Below, piece by piece: positions 18,041 to 26,531 of a stretch of 30,704 bases of DNA. The notes beneath the pieces were generated by a model, which was not told the origin of the DNA, searched no databases, and worked only from the letters and a program-made list of their open reading frames with translations. The stretch spans positions 1 to 30,704 of the forward strand of contig JASCIV010000223.1 in NCBI GenBank assembly GCA_030374735.1, read 5' to 3'. Every line of letters starts with the position of its first letter. Position 1 is the stretch's first letter. This DNA is from Gracilaria caudata. Taxonomy: Eukaryota; Rhodophyta; Florideophyceae; Gracilariales; Gracilariaceae. Made by a program: the position numbers and the translations under genes.

Positions 18041-18600
18041 ACCAAAACCAAAAACGCACACGTCCAAACTGCCAAACCCTCCGACTCGGAGCCTCCGAGT
18101 AGAATATACGAAGGGTACGCTCCTACCCGCCGCACCCGCACGCTGTAAAAACAACACAAAACGCATCGGAAGCTCTTGTGCAGCTACACGTACGCGTCTA
18201 CTTCGGATGCAAACGTTAAAAAAAGCGTCGCTCGCGAGCGCGCGCGCACGCGCTCCGCCACTCAACGGCGCCAAGCGCGCGCACGCGCGACACGTCACGT
18301 GCGAGCGCCGGCTGCGCGAGGTGCAGCACGTGGCGAACGCGCCGCGCAATTCACACACACACAAGGCGCACACACGCACGCACTGCCGGGGGGCGCGCGC
18401 TGTCTGGCGCTCGCTCACGCGTTTGATCTGTGCGCGCTGTGAGAGACAGGCGCGCGCGTGGTGAGTGCGCAATTCAGAACGCGCGGCGCGCGGGCGCAAA
18501 GGTTGTTATAAAGCGCGTGCCATCATGGGCTGTACTTGCTGAGAGCGTGTCGCATAGCCTCATGCGGCGTTGCGGCGGTGTGTTTTGAGTTGTGCTCGAG
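18041..18600. other. GC-rich spacer/promoter of Ser-rich gene
   Basis: 560 bp. It holds TACGAAGGGTA at 18107-18117 (motif relative), a dense GCGCGC/CGCACG tract at 18235-18500 and a TATA-like sequence. No gene recognised. Confidence 0.45.
18507..18513 (+). promoter_or_regulatory. TATA-like box (TATAAAG)
   Basis: An isolated TATAAAG in otherwise very GC-rich DNA, 88-94 bp upstream of the Ser-rich gene ATG, which is a plausible TATA position with a short 5' leader. Confidence 0.4.
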
Positions 18601-19644
18601 ATGACGGAACGCGCTTTTTCGTTCACCGCGCCTAACAGTGTGACAAAGTCGTCCACCATAACGTCTATCAGCACCACGGTGCCGTGTTCATCCACACCTC
18701 AAGCAAGCGCACTCGGCACTCTCTCCTCGCCCTCCTCACCGTCATGCAAGCTTCACACAACGCCGTCCACCAAATCACCGTTCTTCACGCGTCTCGAACA
18801 GGAGCACGATGCGTCGTACGGCTCGGTACGCACCGACTCGGCGCTCTCCACCGCGCCGCGTCACAGCGCGCACGCGTGCACGCTGTCGTGCGGCTCCATG
18901 CTGAGCACCAGCGCCGCGCTGCAACAGCGCGCGTCGCGACCGCGACCACGCGCGCTGCGCACGCCGCCGTCGCCGGCGACGTCGCCGTTGGGGCGCGCGT
19001 CGCGCGCGGCGAGTCATTCGGTGTCGCTGTCGACGTGGCGACAGTGGGCGAAGCAACGCGGCGCGCAGTCGGACTGCGAGTCGGTTGTGTCGGAACCGGC
19101 GTCGTATTCCAGCTCGGCGCATGTGTCGAATGACATCTGGATCGTGCAGAACGAGCTCAACGACACGCTGCGCAGCGGCATGCCGCGCGAGCCACTGCGC
19201 GCGCGCGACGCGCGCGGCGCAAGCGAGTTTGGTAGCGGCGCTTGTTTGCAGCGACCGGCGCTGCGGAGACGCGTGGTGCCAAAGGCTTATGACGGGTATG
19301 ACGATGATAACAGCTCCAAGCTGCTGAGCGAGTTCTTCTCGGGGCGCATTTCGCCCAAGGTGGGCGCGCACAACAAGCGCGCGGTGTCGGAGTTTGGGCG
19401 CGCGCGCGGCGCGAATGATGGCAAGTGGCAGACGGACGGCAAGTGGCAGACGGACGGCAAGTGGCAGACGGATGGCAGGTGGCAGCGTGACGGCGACGAA
19501 CAACAGCAACACTTGAACATGCGCTGGTGCTACGCAAACGAGTCGTACGTGCAGAAGAAGAAACGCTTCTCCGCGCGGCGGCTGCGATGGTGGCTGCGCA
19601 AGTGGACGCACAAGATGCGCGGACAGTGGGAGTACACGTTTTGA
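18601..19644 (+). CDS. Ser-rich protein of unknown function with DGKWQT repeats
   Basis: 347 residues from ATG 18601; the frame opens 9 bp earlier with GTG. The first about 150 residues are Ser/Thr/Pro/Ala-rich and probably disordered. A central segment (SNDIWIVQNELNDTLRSGMP) looks structured. Four tandem hexapeptides DGKWQT/DGRWQR follow near residues 273-296, and the C-terminus is strongly basic and aromatic (RFSARRLRWWLRKW). No known domain recognised. The opposite-strand frame is Arg/His/Ala-rich and less protein-like, so the + frame is preferred. It converges with the NC2-beta gene, with stops only 27 bp apart. Could be a nucleic-acid or membrane-binding disordered protein; function not assigned. 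Confidence 0.55.
   Translation: MTERAFSFTAPNSVTKSSTITSISTTVPCSSTPQASALGTLSSPSSPSCKLHTTPSTKSPFFTRLEQEHDASYGSVRTDSALSTAPRHSAHACTLSCGSMLSTSAALQQRASRPRPRALRTPPSPATSPLGRASRAASHSVSLSTWRQWAKQRGAQSDCESVVSEPASYSSSAHVSNDIWIVQNELNDTLRSGMPREPLRARDARGASEFGSGACLQRPALRRRVVPKAYDGYDDDNSSKLLSEFFSGRISPKVGAHNKRAVSEFGRARGANDGKWQTDGKWQTDGKWQTDGRWQRDGDEQQQHLNMRWCYANESYVQKKKRFSARRLRWWLRKWTHKMRGQWEYTF
19417..19488 (+). repeat. Four 18-bp in-frame tandem repeats
   Basis: Units at 19417, 19435, 19453 and 19471. The first three differ only at the Asp codon (gat or gac); the fourth has two amino-acid changes. Encodes DGKWQT x3 plus DGRWQR. Confidence 0.95.
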
Positions 19645-19671
19645 TGTAGATGCAACAAGCGTTTCGCTTTT

Positions 19672-20100
19672 TTAATTGTGATCGGGCGCGTTGTTCATGG
19701 CCATCGGATCGGATCGCGCCAGCGCAAACAGCCGCTCCTGCTGTCGTAACAACTCCTCGTTGTCCTGCTCACTGCGTTGCTTGTTGCGCTCGCGGCGCGA
19801 ACTGCCCTTGAGACGCGACTTTTCCTCGCGCTTTGCGCGCTCGTATTCCTGAACAACGTCGTCGCGAAACTTGTGCAGCCCGAGTTGTTCCAGCGCGCGG
19901 AGCACGTGTTCGGGCGTGATGGTTTTCTTGTGGTCCTTCTCACAGATGTCGTTTGCCTCGGACGACAACAGCTGCACAAACTCGGTACAGCACTCGGCAA
20001 TGAGCTCGCGACTGTCCGCGGTGAGACGCACCTGTAGCGACGCCGCCACGTCGTTGGCAAACTTGTTCACCGTCGCCTTTGGCAACGCAATGTCCGACAT
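19672..20100 (-). CDS. DR1: NC2-beta / Dr1, TBP-binding transcription repressor subunit
   Basis: 142 residues from ATG 20100; the longer frame begins with GTG. Residues about 5-80 are the H2B-like histone fold: LPKATVNKF, ARELI-like SRELIAECCTEFVQLLSSEANDIC, then KKTITPEHVLRALEQLG, matching the Dr1 pattern almost residue for residue. The C-terminal EELLRQQERLFALARSDP also matches the conserved Dr1 repression/Q-helix region. Dr1 pairs with DRAP1 (NC2-alpha) and clamps TBP on promoters, blocking TFIIA/TFIIB; it acts in the nucleus. The linker KSRLKGSSRRERNKQR is basic. It is divergent from the PAQR gene (401-bp shared promoter) and convergent with the Ser-rich gene. This is the most confident orthology call in the window. 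Confidence 0.93.
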   Translation of the reverse strand: MSDIALPKATVNKFANDVAASLQVRLTADSRELIAECCTEFVQLLSSEANDICEKDHKKTITPEHVLRALEQLGLHKFRDDVVQEYERAKREEKSRLKGSSRRERNKQRSEQDNEELLRQQERLFALARSDPMAMNNAPDHN

Positions 20101-20501
20101 GATGCGGATGCGCGCGTCTCTCTCACCCACTTCCTTCGCCCACTTTCTCTCGCCGCGTCGCGCGTGGAATCTAAAAAAACAGAACGCAATGCAAATGAAT
20201 GCGCGCGCGCGTCGAATCCACGCATGAGGCGTCGCGCCGTCTGACAGCGCTTACAGCGCGCGCCAGTTTGTTGCACCACAGTGTGGTGACCACACGTGTT
20301 GCGACACGCGAGCGCGTGGCGGTGGATGCGCGAATATCCAACTGCCGATGCGGCGCGTTGCATCTTTTTGCTCGTTGCTTCATCGCCAACCGAGCGCGCG
20401 CCGCGCTTGCACGGCGCGCTCGCGCGCCACACAACAAAAACGAGCGCGTCGCGTGCGCGAGCGCGTCCGTTGCCCCGAGCAAAAAAGCACCGCGCTTCGT
20501 C
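20101..20501. promoter_or_regulatory. Divergent promoter region NC2-beta / PAQR
   Basis: 401 bp between two head-to-head ATGs. Rich in GCGCGC/CGCGCG. The PAQR frame is open back to an ATG at 20199, but that extension is Arg/Ala-rich and lacks PAQR similarity, so it is treated as leader. Confidence 0.45.
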
Positions 20502-21572
20502 ATGACCTTCTCGCGCGCCTCTTCTTCTTCATCTTCTTCATCGTCCGCAGCGCGCAAGCAGCGGCTGCTCACCGTGGTGGAGATCCCGTCATGGATGCGC
20601 GACAACGACTTTGTGTACAGCGGCTACCGTCCGTCACACCCGTCGCTTCGCGTCGTGTTCATCAGCGCCTTTTTCACGCTCCATAACGACACCATCAACA
20701 TCTGGAGCCACGCGCTCGGCGCGCTGTTCTTCCTGTGCGTGGGCGCGTACATTTTGGGCCCCGCCACGTCCACGCACCGCCATCTGTCGCGCGTGGCCGA
20801 GGCGTGTTCGCAGCGCGCCGCGCTCACCACCGCCGATCTGTACGCGCACATCAAGCGGCTGGGCGTGTCCAATTTCTGCGCGCTGGACGCGCACCACGGC
20901 GCCGCCACGCTGCGCCACGCGCTGGCCACGCTGCTCAATTCGCATCGCATCGGGCTGCTACCGCTCATTGTGTCCGCGGTGCTGTGTCTGTCCTTCTCCG
21001 CCATTTTCCACGCCTTCTGGGTGCATTCTCCGCGCGCGTTGCGCTTCTTGGGCAAGCTGGATTTCCTGGGCATTTCGTTGCTCATCAGTGGGCACGCCGT
21101 GTCGGGCATTTACTACGCCTTCTACTGCAACCCTACGCTGGCGCATCGCTACTACGCGATGGTTGCGCTGGCCGAGTTGGCCACCGTGCCGTGCATCTTT
21201 GCGCGCGCGTTTGGCACGCCGGCCGCGCGTCCGTTCCGCGTGTTTGTGTTCTCGGCGCTCACCGCTACCGTGTTGGTGCCGCTGTTTCATTCCATCTGGC
21301 TGCACACCGCCGCGCTGTACGAACTGGCGGTGGGCGTGGGATCGGCGCTCACCGCCATCTGCATCTACGCCATGGGCGCCATGTTTTATGTGTCGCGCTT
21401 TCCGGAGTGCTGCCGCATGGGAAAGCACGATCGCTTCTTTGCGTCGCACCAGCTGCTGCACATTGCGGTGTTGCTGGGCGTGGCGTGCCATCTTTTTGGA
21501 TGCTGCACGCTCATGGAATATCGCATCGACGTCGGATGTTCCGTCAGTCCTCTGCTCAACAGCAATCTGTAA
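20502..21572 (+). CDS. PAQR / adiponectin-receptor-like seven-TM protein
   Basis: 356 residues from ATG 20502 (G at -3). A Ser run (nine consecutive Ser) precedes the PAQR entry sequence VVEIPSWMRDNDFVYSGYRP. Next comes the signature LHNDTINIWSHALGALFFL, SAIFHAFWVHS with the Zn-binding His, KLDFLGISLLISGH, and the last-helix FASHQLLHIAVLLG with the two His of HxxxH. Seven hydrophobic helices fit the family. PAQRs are Zn-dependent membrane hydrolases or receptors linked to ceramide metabolism; in yeast the Izh proteins affect zinc and lipid homeostasis. An unusual insertion of about 65 residues, rich in Ala, His and Arg, sits between TM1 and TM2. It converges with the oxidoreductase gene: stops are 9 bp apart. 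Confidence 0.88.
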   Translation: MTFSRASSSSSSSSSAARKQRLLTVVEIPSWMRDNDFVYSGYRPSHPSLRVVFISAFFTLHNDTINIWSHALGALFFLCVGAYILGPATSTHRHLSRVAEACSQRAALTTADLYAHIKRLGVSNFCALDAHHGAATLRHALATLLNSHRIGLLPLIVSAVLCLSFSAIFHAFWVHSPRALRFLGKLDFLGISLLISGHAVSGIYYAFYCNPTLAHRYYAMVALAELATVPCIFARAFGTPAARPFRVFVFSALTATVLVPLFHSIWLHTAALYELAVGVGSALTAICIYAMGAMFYVSRFPECCRMGKHDRFFASHQLLHIAVLLGVACHLFGCCTLMEYRIDVGCSVSPLLNSNL

Positions 21573-21581
21573 AAAAAATAC

Positions 21582-22628
21582 TCACGCCGCGTCTCCGTAC
21601 AAAACTTTCTCCGCAACGCCGTTTTGGGAGCTACGTACAAGCGCCTCTGCCACCGCAGTGGCGCAAAAGCCGTCCCAACAGCCGGCGTAACTGCTGTTTT
21701 GTTTCACCATTTGTTCCGCCTCGCTCTCGCTTTGCGCGCACACCAGCGCGCCAAACGCGCTCATTTCGCTCTCAAACGCCTCCTTGAAGCGCTGTCTAAA
21801 GTCCCACGCAATGCGCTCGCATGTTTTGCCGTCCTTCATCAGCTCAATGTCCACCGTTCTCAACGCGCCGATGCGAAGCGAGCCCTTCTTGCACACCAGT
21901 TCCGACGTCACATTGTACCCGTACCAAAGCGCCCTGCTCAAATGAATCATCACCTTTGCGCCGCTCTCCATCTCCAGCACACAAATCGCCACGTCCGAGT
22001 CCTCATACTGGCGCAATGTGTCGTAGCTCAACGCATCCGTCAGCGCGTACGCGCTCTTCACCTCGCTGCGCGTCAACCAGCGCGCCAGGTCAATGTCGTG
22101 CACGGCCAGATCCTTCAGCATGGAGTGTTTTGCACCGCCGCGGTGGTACTTTTCGGGGTACTCTGGATCGCCGCTGGTGCACTTGAGCACGAGCGTGTCG
22201 CCCAGATCGCCGTCGTCCACCGTCTTTCTCGCCGCGGCGTACGCGCTGTCCCAGCGGCGCATGAAGCCCGTCATGAAACGAATGCGCGCTTTTTGCACGT
22301 GCGCAATGCTGCGTTGAATGGAGGCGGTGTCGAATCCGAGCGGCTTCTCGCAGAAGATGTGTTTGCCGGCGCTTGCGGCCTGCTCGATGAGCTGCGGGTG
22401 CGTGGCGGGAGGCGTGGCAATCACCACTGCAACCGTTTCGGCGTGCGAAATGGCCGCGTCGTAGGAGTCGAAGGTCTTGTCGGCGCACAGCTTTTTGGCG
22501 GCGGTGCTCAGCACTTGCGGGCGACGACACGCGATGCCGAGTCTTATTTGGCGGAGCTTGGACAGATTGGCGGCGTGCACGAAGCCCATTTCGCCGAGCC
22601 CTAGCACCACAATCAGCGGTTTGTCCAT
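21582..22628 (-). CDS. Gfo/Idh/MocA-family NAD(P)-dependent oxidoreductase
   Basis: 348 residues, ATG start. N-terminal Rossmann fold with VVLGLGEMGFVHAANL (GxGxxG at 10-15), then ATPPATHPQL, AGKHIFCEKPLGFD with the family EKP motif (catalytic-site Lys95), and KDLAVHDIDLARW, a DxxxH pair (Asp173, His177). Family length is 330-400, so it is complete. Members oxidise or reduce sugars and polyols such as myo-inositol or glucose using NAD(P); the sequence is closest in style to inositol 2-dehydrogenase-like proteins, but the substrate cannot be read from sequence. No targeting peptide, so cytosolic. Such genes in algae are often of bacterial origin; here that is only a possibility. Confidence 0.88.
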   Translation of the reverse strand: MDKPLIVVLGLGEMGFVHAANLSKLRQIRLGIACRRPQVLSTAAKKLCADKTFDSYDAAISHAETVAVVIATPPATHPQLIEQAASAGKHIFCEKPLGFDTASIQRSIAHVQKARIRFMTGFMRRWDSAYAAARKTVDDGDLGDTLVLKCTSGDPEYPEKYHRGGAKHSMLKDLAVHDIDLARWLTRSEVKSAYALTDALSYDTLRQYEDSDVAICVLEMESGAKVMIHLSRALWYGYNVTSELVCKKGSLRIGALRTVDIELMKDGKTCERIAWDFRQRFKEAFESEMSAFGALVCAQSESEAEQMVKQNSSYAGCWDGFCATAVAEALVRSSQNGVAEKVLYGDAA

Positions 22629-23171
22629 GATTTGGCGCGTGCACAGCGTGTGCTAATCGTTTGGACAACAAAGATCAGAGACGCTATCTTCTGCGAGCCG
22701 TTGTAGAAGACGGGACAAAGGTGGAGATCGCGATGCGACCCGCAACGCTTCCGCCACGGAAGTTGCGTGGTACATGAAGTTGAGTGTGTGTGGTTGGGGA
22801 GATTGGGCGAGATGGACGGAGATGGAGGGCAGATGGAGATGCACAGTGCATGGTACAGCAATCGTGGCACCAATTGTCAGAGAACTGCCGAACAGCTGCA
22901 CCGTGTGTACTGTCACACACGTGTGACTATTTGCCTGCCGCCGTCGCCGCCGCCGCCGCCGCCGCCGGCCAAGAGCGAGGCACCCCTGCCGCCGGTCTCT
23001 CAAAAGGTCAGGCGCATGCCCCGCACCGGTGAACTACGCTTGGTACCCTTGTACTTGTACCTGCTCTTCTCAAAATCGGCTCAACGTTTGTTTCCTCCCG
23101 TGGCACCGCTTCCCGACATCCACTCTACAAAGGTAAGTAAACGTCTATCTGTTCTAGTGCCACCAATCGCC
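22629..23171. other. Divergent spacer oxidoreductase / CobW with CCG repeat
   Basis: 543 bp. It contains a gcc/gcc-type trinucleotide run at about 22937-22968, the motif TACCCTTGTA at 23044 and splice-like GTAAGT (23133) ... CTAG (23157). The CobW frame is open throughout, so an N-terminal extension (for example a transit peptide from the ATG near 23016) cannot be excluded. Confidence 0.45.
23044..23053 (+). promoter_or_regulatory. Candidate cis-motif TACCCTTGTA
   Basis: Exact family member 119 bp upstream of the CobW ATG, inside a small repeat (ggtacccttgtacttgtacc). Confidence 0.35.
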
Positions 23172-24536
23172 ATGACGAAAGAGATGGTCGCTGCAAAGCG
23201 GCTTCCAGTGACCGTGCTGTCCGGCTTCCTGGGCGCCGGCAAGACAACACTGCTCAACCATGTGCTCAACAACCGCGAGGGCATGCGCGTGGCCGTCATC
23301 GTCAATGACATGAGCGAGGTCAACATCGACGCCAATCTCGTGCGCGAGGGCGGCGCCAACCTGTCGCGCACCGAGGAGCAGCTGGTCGAGATGACCAACG
23401 GCTGCATCTGCTGCACCCTGCGCGACGACCTGCTGCAAGGCGTGAAAAAACTGGCCGACGAGAGCCGTTTCGACCATTTGCTCATCGAGTCCACGGGCAT
23501 CTCCGAGCCGCTGCCGGTGGCGTCGACGTTCGAGTTCCGCGACGAGGAAGGCGTCAGCTTGCAAGATGTGGCGTCGCTCGACTCGATGATCACCGTCGTC
23601 GACGCAGCCGGTCTGCTCAAAAACTACTCGTCCAACGACTTCCTCCGCGATCGCGGTGAGACGGCCGGCGAAGAGGACGAACGCACAATTGTGGATCTGC
23701 TCGTCGACCAGATCGAATTCGCCGACACGATCGTGCTCAACAAAGTGTCGTCATCGTCGAAGGATGACCTCGACTCGGCGCGCAAGATCATCCGCGCGCT
23801 CAACTCCGGCGCCGTTGTGTACGAGACGGATTATTCGAAGCTTCCTCTCAAGTCGGTGCTGGGTACGGGACGCTTCGACTTTAATAAGGCGCACCAACAC
23901 CCGTTGTGGTACAAGGAGCTCAATGGTTTCAAGGATCATGTGCCGGAGACACTCGAGTACGGTATCCGGTCGTTCGTGTACAAAGCGCGACAACCGTTCC
24001 ACCCGGTCAAGCTCAGCGACTTCATCGACGAACCATGGCCGGGAGTAGTACGCGCCAAGGGTCACTTCTGGCTCGCCACCCGCTCGGAGGTGATCGGCGA
24101 GTTGTCGTTTGCTGGATCATCGTTGAAGTTGGAGAAGGCGGGCATCTGGTGGGCGGCCGCGCCCAAGGAGTTGTTCGATGAGCAGATGAAAGACCCAGAC
24201 TTCAAGAAGCAGGTGGACAGGGATTTCGACAAAGTGTGGGGCGACCGCATGCAGGAGCTAGTTTTCATCGGATGCGACCCGATGGACGAAGCGAAAATGC
24301 GTGCAAAGCTCGACGCGTGCCTCTTGAAAGCCAAGACGTTTGACCCCAAGGTATGGTCGTTGATGGCAGATCCCTTCGAGAAGTGGGAGGACGACGAAGA
24401 AGACGACGAAGAAGACGAAGAAGATGACGACGAAGATGACGACGAAGAAGACGGCGAAGAAGACGGCGAAGATGACGGCGAAATGGAGGTTGAGGGCGAT
24501 GGTGGGAAAGGTGATGAAGAGAAGAAGGAAGACTAG
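23172..24536 (+). CDS. CobW/COG0523 zinc-chaperone-type GTPase with acidic tail
   Basis: 454 residues from ATG 23172 (gccATG context). G3E-family P-loop GTPase: LSGFLGAGKTTLLNH (Walker A, 18-26), VNDMSEVNID, the metal-binding GCICC motif (Cys78, 80, 81), LLIESTGISEPLPV, VVDA and an NKVS G4 site. The CobW C-terminal domain follows (LEYGIRSFVYKARQPFHP, WPGVVRAKGHFWLATR, WGDRMQELVFIG). COG0523 GTPases deliver metals, often Zn2+, to client enzymes. The C-terminal domain resembles the bacterial YciC-like subgroup more than plant CobW forms. The last about 50 residues are an Asp/Glu run that could bind metal or basic partners, and it looks like a eukaryotic addition. Cytosolic or organellar location depends on the start choice. 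Confidence 0.9.
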   Translation: MTKEMVAAKRLPVTVLSGFLGAGKTTLLNHVLNNREGMRVAVIVNDMSEVNIDANLVREGGANLSRTEEQLVEMTNGCICCTLRDDLLQGVKKLADESRFDHLLIESTGISEPLPVASTFEFRDEEGVSLQDVASLDSMITVVDAAGLLKNYSSNDFLRDRGETAGEEDERTIVDLLVDQIEFADTIVLNKVSSSSKDDLDSARKIIRALNSGAVVYETDYSKLPLKSVLGTGRFDFNKAHQHPLWYKELNGFKDHVPETLEYGIRSFVYKARQPFHPVKLSDFIDEPWPGVVRAKGHFWLATRSEVIGELSFAGSSLKLEKAGIWWAAAPKELFDEQMKDPDFKKQVDRDFDKVWGDRMQELVFIGCDPMDEAKMRAKLDACLLKAKTFDPKVWSLMADPFEKWEDDEEDDEEDEEDDDEDDDEEDGEEDGEDDGEMEVEGDGGKGDEEKKED

Positions 24537-25434
24537 GGGAGCGGTATGGCGGAGTGAGGGTGAAGAGAAGGGCCGCCAGCTTGTCCGCGCACGCTGAGTA
24601 CAACTCGACCAACGGGCGGGCGTGGTTCGGGCGACGGGCTTGCGGCAGGCTTGCGGCGCGCCGTCAGGAACGCGTACCACGCGGCCAGCCGGGCGCAGGG
24701 CACGCACCTCGCCGGCGTTGATGTCCAGATGCGGTCATCATGATGATTTGTGAGGACGTGCTCAAACCGTAGGCCCTTTTCCGAATTACATATGAATAGT
24801 ATTATGACTAGAGCAGCGGCAATATGAAATCGTGACAGTCCATTTGTAAACCATGTGTGCCTGTCGCGGCGAGGCATGTCTCTGTCGTTGTAAGGCATCA
24901 AGGTCATTTCAAACAATGAGGCGTTCTCAGTACTGAATGTCGCGGTAGCAGCGCTCGTACATACGCTGGTGGTCTGTCCCACTCGCCAGATCGAGATATT
25001 CGAATAACTCAGGATCACGATGATCGTGTTTGTCGCGCTTCGCTTTCGATGTACACTGCTCCATGCACGTACCGTTCTCGAGCACCGTAGCTTCTACAAA
25101 CAGGGGTGACGCCCAATCTGAAAGGTCACTCTTGCCCCGTTGCTTTCGCTGATGTTGACATTGATGTGACTCTTCATATGACAAGGCACGTGGCGCGGCA
25201 GGATGTCAGGAGGTGAGTCACGGGAGTTGTGGAAACGTGTTCACTGCGATGCAATCTGTCGAAAAGGCAGGTGCTTTCCACAGCTCGTGCCCAACCGCCC
25301 CATCGGCTCACCGTCTGCACACCTCCCTCCCGTTCTAAGTGCTCCCAATCTACGCAACTTGTGAATGGGGCATTTCACACTCTTCGTTAACACCTTGAAA
25401 GGTTGAATCGCGCAGCACGGTCGACAGTTCTAGA

Positions 25435-25710
25435 TTAGACAGTTAAAGGAGTTAGAGGCACCGCCCCCCATTTTTCGCGCGCTGCATGTACGAGTGAAGT
25501 GTTTACTGTGAGTAACCAAGCGATATCCATCCAGAGGAGCATCTCAATTGTTTTATTGGAGACGGCCAGCAGGATATCTTTCATTGACACCGAAAAGTCA
25601 ATGGGTGCGTTAGAGGCGCATGAACGCAGCGCTGAGAGTGCGGACTGGCACACCTGCCGAAGGGAATGGTCGGCCTGCATGTGTTTGAGTCGAACCCGCA
25701 TGCACCCCAT
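25435..25710 (-). CDS. Small hypothetical ORF, doubtful
   Basis: 91 residues from ATG. It has a helical, hydrophobic C-terminal half (ILLAVSNKTIEMLLWMDIAWLL) and a Cys-containing N-terminal half. Composition is compatible with a small membrane-associated protein, but no family, promoter or conserved motif supports it, and its start overlaps the hairpin at 25704. Could equally be a chance frame. Confidence 0.2.
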   Translation of the reverse strand: MGCMRVRLKHMQADHSLRQVCQSALSALRSCASNAPIDFSVSMKDILLAVSNKTIEMLLWMDIAWLLTVNTSLVHAAREKWGAVPLTPLTV

Positions 25711-25844
25711 CTGATGGGGTGGTCTGCTGCAGAGCTACCAAGATGCGGCCCACCCCCCCCTTCGGCAGTGGTCGCGGCTCCGCAATGTGTGTTCGTGCTC
25801 AAGTTTTCTTCCTGTGTGTATGTGTGTGTGAACCCATACGAGAC

Positions 25845-25872
25845 AGAGAGAGAAAGAGAGAGAGAGAGAGAG
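25845..25872. repeat. AG microsatellite
   Basis: Slightly interrupted AG repeat, preceded by a TG repeat at 25813-25830. Confidence 0.9.
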
Positions 25873-26177
25873 GACAAAGTCAATGAGTACATATCTGTGT
25901 CTGTGCTCCCTTCGTAGTCGCAGATGATCATCATCACATGATGTCGACGGGGACGCATGCGTCTTGTGTTCAGCAGTGGTTGCACACTGTAGTCGACGCC
26001 CTGGTGCCAACAATCAGTCGTGGCGCCCTTTGATCTTGGTGGTTTTTAACACGGAGGTTCAGGCCGAGTAAAATTTAAACGGCGCCAACGTAAACAAGAG
26101 GCTTCGCCAATGCCCATACTGCGTCATGTGCGAGTTCACAGCCGTCGCGCAATCGCCTCGCGGCAAGTGCGGGCATC

Positions 26178-26187
26178 TACCCTTGTA
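26178..26187 (+). promoter_or_regulatory. Candidate cis-motif TACCCTTGTA
   Basis: Fifth exact family member, about 345 bp upstream of the Sel1-protein ATG. Confidence 0.35.
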
Positions 26188-26420
26188 CGGAAACCGATCA
26201 TCTCATTGGACTGGTGCGCCACTTCTACTGACGGAGATAATTGACAGCCATGCCCTCACATTCCTGTACCGTAAGTCGCTTGACCATGAGCATTCGAAGT
26301 GCTTCTTCTGTGTGCCTAATGTGTAGTCGAGGTCAGAAGGCTGGGTTGGTGAACTCTATTCCTTCCCGATTACACTGGCGACAACGTGTAGCAGACTCGG
26401 TTCGACACCATTTGCTTTAA

Positions 26421-26436
26421 CACACACACACACACA
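26421..26436. repeat. CA microsatellite
   Basis: Eight CA units about 95 bp upstream of the Sel1-protein start. Confidence 0.95.
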
Positions 26437-26531
26437 AATTGTGAATGTAACACACGGAACACAGCGGAGAAGCCGTGGTTGTTTCAAATAACATAAGAGG
26501 CTCGAAATATTAGTTGTCGTAGAAGAGCATA

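Larger units (their letters stand above)
24537..26531. other. Two-kilobase spacer with microsatellites
   Basis: No confident gene. A short minus frame at 24932-25184 is hydrophilic (ends ERCYRDIQY) but opens with TTG. The ORF at 25435-25710 is listed separately. A perfect 7-bp hairpin accccatctgatggggt lies at 25704-25720. TG, AG and CA microsatellites occupy 25813-25830, 25845-25872 and 26421-26436. TACCCTTGTA is at 26178. Confidence 0.4.

Noticed and set aside
18775..19611. 278-codon minus-strand frame opposite the Ser-rich gene
   Set aside because: Arg/Ala/His-rich composition typical of the antisense of GC-rich coding DNA; the + frame has in-frame repeats and a structured segment.
20199..20501. 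N-terminal extension of the PAQR frame
   Set aside because: Arg/Ala-rich, no family similarity, and it occupies the divergent promoter with NC2-beta.
24932..25184. Hydrophilic minus-strand frame resembling a small Cys protein
   Set aside because: Opens with TTG, the Cys spacing does not fit a CHCH domain, and no exon partner is evident.
25670..25755. tRNA-like signals on the minus strand (GGGTTCGACTC, TTGGTAGC and a CAG-bearing anticodon-like hairpin)
   Set aside because: The T-stem does not pair, the acceptor ends pair only with a bulge, and the spacing does not suit a type II Leu tRNA. At best a decayed tRNA-like fragment.
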